Assembly: GCA_900550415.1 (NCBI GenBank)
Contig: URSO01000044.1
Coordinates: 1 to 19,808 of the forward strand
DNA: 19,808 bases
Direction of reading: 5' to 3'
DNA from: an uncultured Collinsella sp.
GTDB lineage: Bacteria > Actinomycetota > Coriobacteriia > Coriobacteriales > Coriobacteriaceae
Shown: positions 1 to 10,128 of the stretch, one piece after another
Numbering within the stretch: position 1 is the first letter of the stretch
Layout of the letters: each line of letters opens with the position of its first letter
Notes under the pieces: generated by a model
Told to the model about the DNA's origin: nothing
The model's database searches: none
The model's input: the letters and a program-made list of their open reading frames with translations, nothing else
Position numbers and translations under genes: made by a program

Positions 1-1
1 C

Positions 2-259
2 CAGCGCTTCGCCGACAAGTTCGGTGGCGCCGCTGCCGCCCAGCTCAAGAAGGCCGAGGAGGCCAAGGCTGCCAAGGCTGCCAAGGCTGCTGAGGCCGAG
101 GCCGCTCGCAAGGCCGCCGCTGAGGCTAAGGCTGCCGAGAAGGCCAAGCGTGCTGCTAAGTTTGCCGAGGAGGCTGCCAAGCAGGCCGCCGAGGCTCCCG
201 CAGAGGCTCCCGTCGAGGAGGCCGCTGCCGAGGCCGAGACCACCGAGGCTGCTGAGTAA
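2..259 (+). CDS. C-terminal end of an Ala/Lys/Glu-rich protein (5' truncated by the window)
   Basis: The frame is open from base 2 to the TAA at 257-259, giving 85 residues of an incomplete protein. After a short more ordinary start (QRFADKFGG) the sequence is almost wholly Ala, Lys and Glu, then becomes acidic with Pro (APAEAPVEEAAAE) and ends TTEAAE. This looks like a flexible charged tail or a long single helix. Some actinobacterial ribosomal proteins and translation factors carry such tails, but the conserved part lies outside the window and I do not recognise the protein. It is followed by a strong terminator, so it ends a transcription unit separate from secA. The overlapping Arg/Pro-rich frame at 24-263 is its shadow. 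Confidence 0.8.
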   Translation, partial: QRFADKFGGAAAAQLKKAEEAKAAKAAKAAEAEAARKAAAEAKAAEKAKRAAKFAEEAAKQAAEAPAEAPVEEAAAEAETTEAAE

Positions 260-294
260 ATAGCTCGCCGAGGAATCGCTCGCATTCATGGCAT

Positions 295-337
295 AAGGGC
301 CGTGCATCCGTTTGGGTGCGCGGCCCTTTTCTTTTTA
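295..337 (+). terminator. Rho-independent terminator after the Ala-rich gene
   Basis: A GC-rich 13-bp stem (GGGCCGTGCATCC pairing with GGGTGCGCGGCCC, including G-T pairs) with a short GTTT loop is followed by a T-rich run (CCTTTTCTTTTTATT). It lies about 37 bases after the stop at 259. The 3' end of its T-rich tail runs straight into the first conserved-loop hairpin at 338. Confidence 0.85.
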
Positions 338-370
338 TTGGTGCAAGCTAACCTGTCCCCGTGGCACCAA
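338..370. repeat. Conserved-loop hairpin, family 1, copy 1
   Basis: A perfect 7-bp inverted repeat, TTGGTGC at 338-344 and GCACCAA at 364-370, encloses a 19-nt loop (345-363). Loop positions 6-15 read AACCTGTCCC. The two other copies, at 401-437 and 12496-12532, have the same loop length and the same motif at the same loop position, but a different stem. This is REP-like in architecture; its function is unknown. Confidence 0.65.
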
Positions 371-400
371 ATGGCAGAGAGACGGCGTTTGCTCAGATAA

Positions 401-437
401 AACTTGCCAAAATAAACCTGTCCCATTGTGGCAGGTT
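401..437. repeat. Conserved-loop hairpin, family 1, copy 2
   Basis: AACTTGCCA (401-409) pairs with TGGCAGGTT (429-437) over 9 bp including one G-T pair. The loop at 410-428 is 19 nt, with AACCTGTCCC at loop positions 6-15. The stretch 398-437 matches 12493-12532 over 40 bases with only a few differences. It lies 30 bases after copy 1 in the gap before secA. Confidence 0.7.
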
Positions 438-566
438 GGTCATAGTTATTACGTGGCGGTCGAGGTCGACCGTATAGGCCGCGCCTTGTTTGGCTAAAGT
501 ACAATCATCTGTGTTTAGCTCGCCCGCAGCTGCACGGCGTGGGCGATGGCCAAAAAGGAAAACCAC

Positions 567-3373
<2,807 letters not shown>

Positions 3374-3374
<1 letters not shown>

Positions 3375-4522
3375 TGGCCGAGGCTTTAGAGGTAACGCCC
3401 GCCGAGCTGGACGCGTTTGCGGACCGGCTCGGCGAGGTCGAGTCGTATCTTCATTTGGACGAGAAGCGCACGCGCGTGACCGAGCTCGAGGCCAAAAGCG
3501 TGGCCCCCGGCTTTTGGGATGACGCCGACGCCGCTCGCGCCACCATGGAGGAGATCGCTCGCGCCAAAGAAGATATCGCTGCCGTGGATACCGCGCGCGG
3601 CGAGCTATCTGACGCCCGCGCGGCGCTGGAGCTTGCCGAGGAGATGGGCGACGACCCCGATGCCGCCGCATTGCGCGAGGAGGCTGCCGCTACGGCAGAA
3701 CGCCTGGCCCGCGCTATCGACGAGCTCGAGCTTTCGAGTTGGTTTACCGGTGAGTTCGATCACGGCGACGCGATTGTGACCATCAAGCCCGGACAGGGCG
3801 GCCTGGAGGCGCAGGACTGGACCTTCATGCTCTTCAAGATGTACATGAAGTACTGCCAGCGTCGCGGCTGGAAGGTCACCATTAACGACTGCCCCGCAGC
3901 CGAGGTCATCGGCATCGACCGTGCGACCTTTACCGTCGAGGGTAAGGACGCGTTTGGCATGCTGCGCGCCGAGGCCGGCGTCCACCGTCTGGTGCGCATT
4001 AGCCCCACCGACGACAAGAAGCGCCGCCAGACCACGTTTGCCGGCGTTGAGGTCATCCCCGTGCTGCCTGACGATATCGACATCGAGATCAGTCCCGACG
4101 ATATCCGCGTGGACGTGTATCACGCGAGCGGCCCGGGCGGACAGGGCGTCAACACCACCGACTCCGCCGTACGCGTGACGCATTTTCCCAGCGGCATCGT
4201 TGTCACTTGCCAAAACGAGCGCAGCCAGATTCAAAACAAGGCCGCGTGCATGCAGATTCTCAAGGCCCGTCTGTACGAGATCGAGCTCGAGAAGCGCGCC
4301 GAGGCGCTCGACGAGATTCGTGGACCCAAGACCACGATCGGTTTTGGTAACCAGATTCGCAGCTACGTGCTCTACCCGTATCAGATGGTCAAGGACCTGC
4401 GCTCGGGTGTGGAGACCAGCAATGTCGAGGCCGTTCTTGACGATGGCGATCTGGATCCGTTTGTAATTGGCTATCACCGTTGGGCTACCGGCAACGCCGG
4501 TGCGGAAGGCTCGGACGCCTAG
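3374..4522 (+). CDS. prfB: Peptide chain release factor 2 (RF2)
   Basis: Class I release factor that reads stop codons UGA/UAA and triggers peptide release on the ribosome. It is 382 residues. The start ATG overlaps the last base of the secA stop (TAATG), indicating translational coupling. The GGQ hydrolysis motif is at residues 255-257 within GPGGQGVN. The N-terminal coiled domain with APGFWDD, the GGLEAQDW region and HRLVR are typical of RF2. Two things are odd. The gene is one continuous frame, without the +1 programmed frameshift many bacteria use to autoregulate RF2 (here TATCTTCATTTGGAC, near 3446). The codon-recognition tripeptide, normally SPF, reads S210-P211-T212. Assignment to RF2 rather than RF1 rests on overall sequence, including the Ser-Pro of that motif. 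Confidence 0.95.
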
Positions 4523-4612
4523 GCACATGGTTGGCTCCGGGTCGATGCAAACACTTCGCAGGGGGTGGTATTTGCTCGGTGAATCGGTAGAATCGAATAC
4601 AGTAAGAAGTTC

Positions 4613-4641
4613 AAAGCGCACTCGTTTGGGTGCGCTTTTTT
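4613..4641 (+). terminator. Intrinsic terminator directly upstream of the yitT-like gene's ribosome site
   Basis: AAAGCGCAC (4613-4621) pairs with GTGCGCTTT (4630-4638), and the T run extends to 4641. It lies about 90 bases after prfB. Only GAGGGAGG and four bases separate its T run from the next start codon, so no promoter fits between them. It could end the secA-prfB transcript, attenuate the next gene, or both. Confidence 0.8.
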
Positions 4642-4653
4642 GAGGGAGGCAGC

Positions 4654-5544
4654 ATGGCATATCGTCTGGACATCAAGCGCATTCTTTCGCTGAACTTCTT
4701 TCATGACTTGCCCAAGATCATGTTTGGCTGCGCCCTGGCAGCTATCGCGACGGATCTGTTTTTGATTCCCAACGGTCTTGCTGCCGGCGGCGTTACGGGT
4801 CTCGCCACGATTATCCAGGCGGTCGGCGCCTCGCATGGCATCTCGCTGCCTGTCGGTATTCAAACCATCGTGATGAATGCCTTGCTGCTGCTGGTCGTTA
4901 TGCGCGAGGGGGGCATGTTCTACGTGGTCCAGACGGCGACGGGCTTTGTGCTGCTGGGCTTCTTCACCGACCTGTTCGCTCCGTTTGTGGCGCCGCTGGC
5001 ACATGCCGATCTGATGCTGCCCGCTATGTGGGGCGGCATCATCACGGGCATCGGCTATGGCATGGTGTTGCGCGCCGGTGCTAACACCGGCGGCTCCGAC
5101 ACGATCGGCCAGATCATCTCGCGCAATACATCGCTGCCGGTTGGCTCCACCGTCATGGCGATCGATGTTGCCGTGTGCGCGCTGTCGGCCCCGGTCTTTT
5201 CGGTCGAAAACGCGCTGTATGCGGGCCTTTCGATGGTCATTAGCGGTTACGTGATCGATGCCGTGGTCGACGGCGGCAACAGGCGCCGTATGGTGCTCAT
5301 CATCTCGGACAAGTTTCCCGATATCGCGGCCGACATCATGTATGGCCTGGGTCGCGGCTGCACCAAGTTTAGGGCGACCGGCATGTACTCGGGTGCCGAG
5401 AAGCCGGTGATCATGGTCATTGTGAGCCGCCGCGAACTCAACACCCTCAAAACGATCGTGCGCGAGCGCGATCCTCACGCCATTGTGACGGTCGCCGACG
5501 TTACGGAAACCTTCGGTGAGGGATTCAAGGACATTAACGCGTAG
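4654..5544 (+). CDS. YitT family membrane protein with C-terminal DUF2179 domain
   Basis: A 296-residue integral membrane protein. The N-terminal two thirds contain about five to six hydrophobic segments (for example IMFGCALAAIATDLFLIPNG and TATGFVLLGFFTDLFAPFVA) and the small-residue motif AGANTGGSDTIGQI typical of the YitT family. The last 85 residues (RRMVLIISDKF through VTVADVTETFGEGF) match the soluble DUF2179 domain. The family is widespread in Gram-positive bacteria; its transport or signalling role is not established. The start ATG follows GAGGGAGG at 4642-4649. The upstream hairpin at 4613-4641 suggests conditional read-through or attenuation. Confidence 0.9.
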   Translation: MAYRLDIKRILSLNFFHDLPKIMFGCALAAIATDLFLIPNGLAAGGVTGLATIIQAVGASHGISLPVGIQTIVMNALLLLVVMREGGMFYVVQTATGFVLLGFFTDLFAPFVAPLAHADLMLPAMWGGIITGIGYGMVLRAGANTGGSDTIGQIISRNTSLPVGSTVMAIDVAVCALSAPVFSVENALYAGLSMVISGYVIDAVVDGGNRRRMVLIISDKFPDIAADIMYGLGRGCTKFRATGMYSGAEKPVIMVIVSRRELNTLKTIVRERDPHAIVTVADVTETFGEGFKDINA

Positions 5545-5752
5545 GGCCGACTGCGTTCCATCCAAAAGACGTTCACATTGATAAACCGTTTCATCAGCGG
5601 TTCTGCCTGCTCAATTGTTCAAATAATGATAAATACTCTGGTAAAGCTTCCAGTTTCCAGCATAATGAATGACGTACGTGCATCGCGGCTGTGTTGGGAC
5701 TACCTTTCCGTGCCGTGCGCATCTTGTCTTAAGAGGATGAAAGGAAGGCACA

Positions 5753-6583
5753 ATGAGCGACGAAGAGCTCAAAAAGGTTGCCAACGAGGTAAGGAAGGGC
5801 ATCGTCACCGGCGTGCACGCTGCCAAGTCCGGCCATCCGGGCGGTTCGCTCGGCGCTGCCGACATCATGACCTATCTGTACTTTGAGGAAATGAACGTCG
5901 ACCCGGCCGACCCCCGCAAGGCCGACCGCGATCGCTTCGTGCTTTCCAAGGGTCATTGCGCGCCTGGTCTGTACGCCGTGCTCGCCGAGCGCGGATTCTT
6001 CCCCAAGGAGGATCTCGAGACGCTGCGCCACATCGGCAGCCACCTGCAAGGTCACCCCAACATGAACGACACCCCGGGCGTCGATATGTCCACCGGTTCG
6101 CTCGGCCAGGGCATCTCCGCCGCCGTGGGCATGGCCGTTGCCGCCAAGCACTGGGGGGATACTTACCGCACCTACGCCCTGCTGGGCGACGGCGAGAGCG
6201 AGGAGGGCCAGGTTTGGGAGGCTGCCATGTTTGCTGGCAACCAGCAGCTTGACAACCTCTGCGTGATCGTCGACCACAATGGCCTGCAGATCGACGGCCC
6301 CGTCGAGGAGGTCAACGACCCCATGCCGCTCGCCGACAAGTTCCGCGCCTTCAAGTTCCACGTGGTGGAGCTCGCCGACGGCAACGATTTCGATCAGATC
6401 CGCGCCGCCTTTGCCGAGGCCCGCGCCACCAAGGGTCAGCCGACCGCCATCATCGCCGAGACCACCAAGGGCAAGGGCGTTTCCTTTATGGAGAACCAGG
6501 TGGGTTGGCACGGCAAGGCCCCCAACGATGAACAGTTTGAGCAGGCCATGGCAGAGCTCACGGCCGCCGGAGAGGAGCTCTAG
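5753..6583 (+). CDS. Transketolase, N-terminal subunit
   Basis: The thiamine-diphosphate-binding half of a split transketolase, which transfers two-carbon ketol units in the non-oxidative pentose phosphate pathway. It is 276 residues. Visible features are SGHPGGSLGAAD near 26-37, SKGHCAP with H68, and the ThDP/metal motif GDGESEEGQVWE (from residue 145) ending with N176. This is the Pyr/PP-type N half only; the C half is the next gene. The start ATG has a strong ribosome site (GAAAGGAAGG). The 208-base gap upstream (5545-5752) holds no gene. It contains a weak 5-bp inverted repeat (AACCG at 5584-5588, CGGTT at 5598-5602) and an AT-rich stretch where a promoter is likely, but I could not fix one. 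Confidence 0.95.
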   Translation: MSDEELKKVANEVRKGIVTGVHAAKSGHPGGSLGAADIMTYLYFEEMNVDPADPRKADRDRFVLSKGHCAPGLYAVLAERGFFPKEDLETLRHIGSHLQGHPNMNDTPGVDMSTGSLGQGISAAVGMAVAAKHWGDTYRTYALLGDGESEEGQVWEAAMFAGNQQLDNLCVIVDHNGLQIDGPVEEVNDPMPLADKFRAFKFHVVELADGNDFDQIRAAFAEARATKGQPTAIIAETTKGKGVSFMENQVGWHGKAPNDEQFEQAMAELTAAGEEL

Positions 6584-6584
6584 G

Positions 6585-7526
6585 ATGGCAGACGTCAAGA
6601 AAATCGCCACGCGCGTAAGCTACGGCGAGGCCCTCGTCGAGCTCGCCAACGAGCACGACGACTTTGTGGTCCTCGACGCCGATCTGGCCGCCGCCACGCA
6701 GACCGGCAAGTTTAAGGCAGCCTGCCCCGACCGCTTCTTCGATGTGGGCATTGCCGAGAGCAACCTGATGGGTGTTGCCGCCGGTATCGCGACCACCGGC
6801 CGCGTCGCCTTCGCGAGCACCTTTGCCATGTTTGCCGCTGGCCGCGCCTTTGAGCAGGTCCGCAACTCCATCGGCTATCCGCACCTTAACGTTAAGATAG
6901 GTGCCACGCACGCCGGTATCTCGGTGGGCGAGGACGGCGCCACGCACCAGTGCTGCGAGGATATCGCCCTCATGCGCGTCATCCCCGGCATGACCGTTAT
7001 CGTTCCCGCCGACGACGTGGAGGCCCGCGCCGTGACGCGCGCCGCCTACGAGTGCGACGGTCCGGTGTACATGCGCTTCGCCCGTTTGGCCTCGCCGGTT
7101 ATCAACGACCCCGAGACCTACAAGTTCGAGGTAGGCAAGGGCATCGTCATGCGCGAGGGCACCGACGTCACCATCATCGCCTGCGGCCTAATGGTCGGCG
7201 AGGCCCTCGAGGCCGCCGAGCAGCTCGCTGCCGAGGGCATCGATGCCGAGGTCATCAACATGCACACCATCAAGCCCATCGACGCCGACCTGATCGTCAA
7301 GAGCGCCACCAAGACCGGTCACGTCGTGACCGTCGAGGAGCACTCCGTGATCGGTGGCCTGGGCAGCGCCGTTGCCGACGTCCTGTGTGAGCAGTGCCCG
7401 ACGCCGCTCAAGAAGATCGGTGTCAACGACACCTTCGGCGAGTCCGGCCCGGGTGCCGAGCTCCTGCACAAGTACGGCCTGGACGCCGCCAACATCGTGG
7501 CGACCACCAAGGAGTTCTTGGCATAA
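6585..7526 (+). CDS. Transketolase, C-terminal subunit
   Basis: The second half of the split transketolase (313 residues). It holds the pyrimidine-binding domain with the catalytic glutamate (FDVGIAESN, E58) and the C-terminal domain. GATHQ (H121), VMREGTDVTIIACGLMVGEALEAA and VEEHSVIGGLGSAVADVL are typical. The start ATG lies one base after the N-subunit stop (TAGGATG), so the two are translationally coupled and presumably form a heteromer. Similar split arrangements are known in archaea, Actinobacteria and Firmicutes. A terminator at 7573-7610 closes the unit. Confidence 0.95.
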   Translation: MADVKKIATRVSYGEALVELANEHDDFVVLDADLAAATQTGKFKAACPDRFFDVGIAESNLMGVAAGIATTGRVAFASTFAMFAAGRAFEQVRNSIGYPHLNVKIGATHAGISVGEDGATHQCCEDIALMRVIPGMTVIVPADDVEARAVTRAAYECDGPVYMRFARLASPVINDPETYKFEVGKGIVMREGTDVTIIACGLMVGEALEAAEQLAAEGIDAEVINMHTIKPIDADLIVKSATKTGHVVTVEEHSVIGGLGSAVADVLCEQCPTPLKKIGVNDTFGESGPGAELLHKYGLDAANIVATTKEFLA

Positions 7527-7530
7527 GGCA

Positions 7531-7551
7531 AGACGAGGCAAAGCATCGTCT
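7531..7551. other. Small hairpin just after the transketolase stop
   Basis: AGACGAGGC pairs with GCATCGTCT across an AAA loop, with a single mismatch. It has no T run, so it is not a canonical terminator. It sits five bases after the TAA and may be a 3' stabilising structure ahead of the true terminator. Confidence 0.4.
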
Positions 7552-7572
7552 CAACAACCACATCCAAGCCAG

Positions 7573-7610
7573 AACAGGGGCATCCCCAAAGAGGGCGCCC
7601 CTGTTTTTGT
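7573..7610 (+). terminator. Rho-independent terminator of the transketolase operon
   Basis: AACAGGGGC (7573-7581) pairs perfectly with GCCCCTGTT (7597-7605), followed by TTTTT. Confidence 0.9.
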
Positions 7611-7690
7611 TGAATTTAAATTAGAGTCCTGCCAAGCAAAGTTCCCATGGGGAAACGGGCCCATCTTAACAAAGTGCAATTCAGACCCTT

Positions 7691-7721
7691 CCAACTTTGT
7701 ATGCGCAGCATCTCAAGTTGG
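7691..7721. repeat. Nested small hairpin
   Basis: CCAACTT (7691-7697) and AAGTTGG (7715-7721) are perfectly complementary. Inside them ATGC (7701-7704) and GCAT (7708-7711) also pair around a GCA triloop, with symmetric 3-nt internal loops (TGT / CTC). No T run follows. It lies 24 bases upstream of the long hairpin's perfect stem. Bases 7611-7690 show nothing recognisable. Confidence 0.5.
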
Positions 7722-7741
7722 TGCGTCGGCCCCATAGTAGC

Positions 7742-7877
7742 CGCAGGCCGGGCGCAGGGTTACCTCCCAAATCTTTCCGCAGCGCAGGCCGGCGTTTGTC
7801 CGCAGCTCCGCAGGAGCAGGACAAATGCCGGCCATGCGCGAGGACGATTTGGGAGGTAACCCTGCGCCCGGCCGGTG
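7742..7877. repeat. Very long nested inverted repeat between tkt and ftsE
   Basis: A perfect 28-bp stem joins 7746-7773 with 7846-7873, and three further pairs extend it outside. After a short irregular part, an inner stem of about 20 bp follows (GGCCGGCGTTTGTCC at 7787-7801 against GGACAAATGCCGGCC at 7819-7833, with flanking CGCG/GCGC pairs and a bulge). GCTCC/GGAGC at 7805-7817 closes the tip around a GCA triloop. Both strands read almost the same, so coding frames over it are repeat-derived. There is no T run after it. It could be a MITE or intergenic repeat, or a structured leader for ftsE. Confidence 0.8.
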
Positions 7878-7922
7878 AGACCCAAACCCCGCCATGCTTC
7901 TTATGTGCAGCAAAGCTAATGC

Positions 7923-7931
7923 TGCTAAAAT
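7923..7931 (+). promoter_or_regulatory. Possible extended -10 promoter for ftsE-ftsX
   Basis: TGCTAAAAT matches an extended -10 element (TG, one base, TAAAAT). No good -35 is present at 17-18 bases upstream. Initiation near 7938 would give a leader of about 39 nt and would leave the long hairpin outside the transcript. Confidence 0.4.
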
Positions 7932-7976
7932 ACAAAGCGCTCATGTAGTTTAAACGCACGACGATAAGGAGCACCA

Positions 7977-9197
7977 GTGGGTAACCACTTCCGTACCTCC
8001 GGTGCGGGCGATGATGCCCCCAAGACGCAGACAGGCGTCCAGGGCAGTCGTTTCGCCACTCCGGATTCAGAGGGCCAGCCTGTTGCTCAGGCCCCCGCTC
8101 AGCCGGCAGATCAGGCACAGCCGGCATCCGATCCCTTTGCCTACAATCCCACCAGCGATGTCGCGCTTTCCGGCACGGCGGGTTTTGAGCCCGTTCAGGC
8201 CGTGACCGCTCGCGTGGAGCAGCCTCAGGCTGGCGCCGCCACGCCGCAGCCTACCATGGCCGGCATTCCCGACCCCATGGCCCCTGCGACGCCGGTTCCT
8301 CAGCCTGCGCAGTCCGGTCTCTTTGCCGCTATTCCCGATCCCACGCAGCCTGCTGCCCCGGTGGTCGAGAGCGATCAGGCCGCCGAGGTCGCAAGCCTCG
8401 ATAACGCGCTCAACAACCCCGATTTTACGTCGGTGTTTGCGCCCATCGATCCGCAAGCCAGCCGCAAGAAGATGGCCAAGCAGGCCGGTGTCGAGCCCGT
8501 CATCCTTATGGAGCATGTCACCAAGATCTATCCGGCACAGCCCAACAAGCCTGCACTCGACGACATCAACATCGAGATCTATCCGGGCGAGTTCGTCTTC
8601 CTGGTCGGTCATTCCGGCTCGGGTAAGACCACGCTGCTGTCGACGCTCAACCGCGACGTCAAGCCGACGAGCGGCCGCATCTTGGTTGCCGGTCAGGACC
8701 TCATGAAGATCAAGAACCGCAAGGTTCCGTTCCTGCGCCGCCAGATTGGCGCCGTGTTCCAGGACTTTAAGCTTCTGCCGCAAAAGACCGCCTACGAAAA
8801 CGTGGCGTTTGCCCTGCAGTGCATCGGCAAGCCCAAGGGCGTCATTCGCAGCCAGGTGCCGGAGGTGCTGCGTCTGGTCGGTCTGGCCGATCAGATGGAC
8901 TCGCTGCCCGACCAGCTTTCCGGTGGCGAGCAGCAGCGCGTCGCCGTCGCCCGCGCTATGGTCAACCGTCCGCCGCTGCTGATCTGCGACGAGCCCACGG
9001 GTAACCTCGACCCGGCGATCTCGCTGGGCATCATGAAGCTGCTCGAGCGTATTAACCGCACCGGCACCACCGTGATCGTCGCCACGCACGACCGCGAGAT
9101 GGTCGATAGCATGCACCGTCGCGTGATCGCCCTCGAGGGCGGCCACGTTATCCGCGACCAGGAGAGGGGAGGTTACGGCAACTATGGCACCAACTAA
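7977..9197 (+). CDS. ftsE: Cell division ATP-binding protein FtsE with a long disordered N-terminal extension
   Basis: ABC-type ATPase that, with FtsX, activates peptidoglycan hydrolases at the division site. It is 406 residues against about 220-230 normally. The ATPase domain occupies roughly 173-395: Walker A GHSGSGKT 211-218, Q-loop VFQDFKLL from 260, signature LSGGEQQR from 314, Walker B LLICDEPT from 334, switch H371. Residues 1 to about 165 are rich in Pro, Ala, Gln and Ser, without predicted fold, with two similar segments AGIPDPMAP and AAIPDPTQP. GTG at 7977 is chosen because AAGGAG at 7966-7971 is well spaced. ATG at 8472 would give a normal-sized FtsE but has only a weak ribosome site, and the frame upstream of it is open and compositionally coding. 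The 3' end overlaps ftsX. Confidence 0.93.
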   Translation: MGNHFRTSGAGDDAPKTQTGVQGSRFATPDSEGQPVAQAPAQPADQAQPASDPFAYNPTSDVALSGTAGFEPVQAVTARVEQPQAGAATPQPTMAGIPDPMAPATPVPQPAQSGLFAAIPDPTQPAAPVVESDQAAEVASLDNALNNPDFTSVFAPIDPQASRKKMAKQAGVEPVILMEHVTKIYPAQPNKPALDDINIEIYPGEFVFLVGHSGSGKTTLLSTLNRDVKPTSGRILVAGQDLMKIKNRKVPFLRRQIGAVFQDFKLLPQKTAYENVAFALQCIGKPKGVIRSQVPEVLRLVGLADQMDSLPDQLSGGEQQRVAVARAMVNRPPLLICDEPTGNLDPAISLGIMKLLERINRTGTTVIVATHDREMVDSMHRRVIALEGGHVIRDQERGGYGNYGTN

Positions 9198-10104
9198 CGT
9201 GGGCTACTCCTTCAAAGAGGCAATCAGTCACTTCTTCCGTAACTGGACTACCTCGCTCGGCGCCGTCATCACGATCTTCCTTTCGCTGTTTATCATCGGC
9301 CTGTTCATCATGGGCTCCGCGATGCTGAACTCCGTGATCGGCACCGTCGAGGATCAGGTCGTCATCAACGCCTTTATTAGCGATGACGCCGACCAGGCAG
9401 ATGTTCAGGCCTTTGAGGCTGAGCTCAAGACGTGGAGCAACGTCAAGTCCGTGACGTACAAGGACAAGGACGACGCGCTGGCCGAGTATACGAGCAAGAT
9501 GTCGGGCAACGCCGACGCCACCATGAGCGCGCTCGATGGCCAGAACCCGCTGCCGGCTTCGTTTGCAATTGAGATGGACGATCCGTCCAAGGTCGAGAGC
9601 ACGGCCCAGAAGCTCAAGAAGAACGCCGACTTCCAGAAGATCGCGGATGACGGCGACGTCAACGCGAGCGTGCTGTACGGCCAAGAGGAAGTGAGCCGCC
9701 TGTTCCAGGTGACCAACTACATCCGCATCGCCGCCGTGGTGCTCGTTGGCCTTCTGACCTTTATCGCATTCATCTTCATCAACAACACGATTCGCCTGTC
9801 CATCACGGCGCGTCGTCGTGAGATTGCGATTATGCGTCTGGTCGGCGCCAGTAACGGCTTCATTCGCGGCCCGTTTATCACCGAGGGCGTACTGCAGGCC
9901 ATTTTGGGCTCGCTGCTTTCCATCGGCGTTCTGGAGCTGCTGCGCAATCTGATGATTCCGCGTTTGCAGGAGAGCATCGGCTGGATGTCGTTTGCCCTGC
10001 CGATGCAGTACTACCTGGTGACCTATGCTGCGCTGATTCTGGTCGGTGTGATTATCGGTCTCTTTGGTTCTGCCATAGCCATGCGCCGCTACCTGCGCGT
10101 GTAG
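9184..10104 (+). CDS. ftsX: Cell division permease-like protein FtsX
   Basis: Membrane partner of FtsE that transmits ATP-driven conformational change to extracellular cell-wall hydrolases. It is 306 residues with four membrane segments: one near residues 25-45 (AVITIFLSLFIIGLFIMG), a large extracellular domain, then three near 178-205, 225-255 and 275-300. The cytoplasmic SITARRREIAIMRLVGASNGFIRGPF coupling segment is characteristic of FtsX. It starts inside ftsE (14-base overlap) with GGGGAGG upstream, so the two are translationally coupled. No hydrolase or regulator gene follows; the unit ends at the terminator at 10129-10162. Confidence 0.96.
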   Translation: MAPTNVGYSFKEAISHFFRNWTTSLGAVITIFLSLFIIGLFIMGSAMLNSVIGTVEDQVVINAFISDDADQADVQAFEAELKTWSNVKSVTYKDKDDALAEYTSKMSGNADATMSALDGQNPLPASFAIEMDDPSKVESTAQKLKKNADFQKIADDGDVNASVLYGQEEVSRLFQVTNYIRIAAVVLVGLLTFIAFIFINNTIRLSITARRREIAIMRLVGASNGFIRGPFITEGVLQAILGSLLSIGVLELLRNLMIPRLQESIGWMSFALPMQYYLVTYAALILVGVIIGLFGSAIAMRRYLRV

Positions 10105-10128
10105 GCATGCCTGGAATTCATCCCTTCC

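Noticed and set aside
60..180. Repeated GCC/GCT AAG and GAG units as a possible DNA repeat array
   Set aside because: These follow the reading frame of an Ala/Lys/Glu-rich protein tail and are explained by codon repetition.
338..437. A CRISPR array or tandem direct repeat before secA
   Set aside because: There are only two units with different stems and no regular spacers; hairpins with a shared loop explain the similarity.
546..566. Upstream ATG start for secA
   Set aside because: No ribosome site precedes it, whereas AAGGA is well placed for 567, and Walker A positions favour the shorter form.
3605..4660. A 351-residue minus-strand frame across prfB
   Set aside because: Shadow of prfB in GC-rich sequence; no motifs and no credible ribosome site.
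4519..5565. A 348-residue minus-strand frame across the YitT-like gene
   Set aside because: Its composition (Asp, His, Arg and Gln-rich) is that of an antisense frame, while the plus strand encodes a clear membrane protein.
7647..8127. Short frames on both strands in the tkt-ftsE gap
   Set aside because: They run through the long inverted repeat and give nearly the same peptide (RPGAGLPPKS) from both strands, which reflects the palindrome and not a gene.
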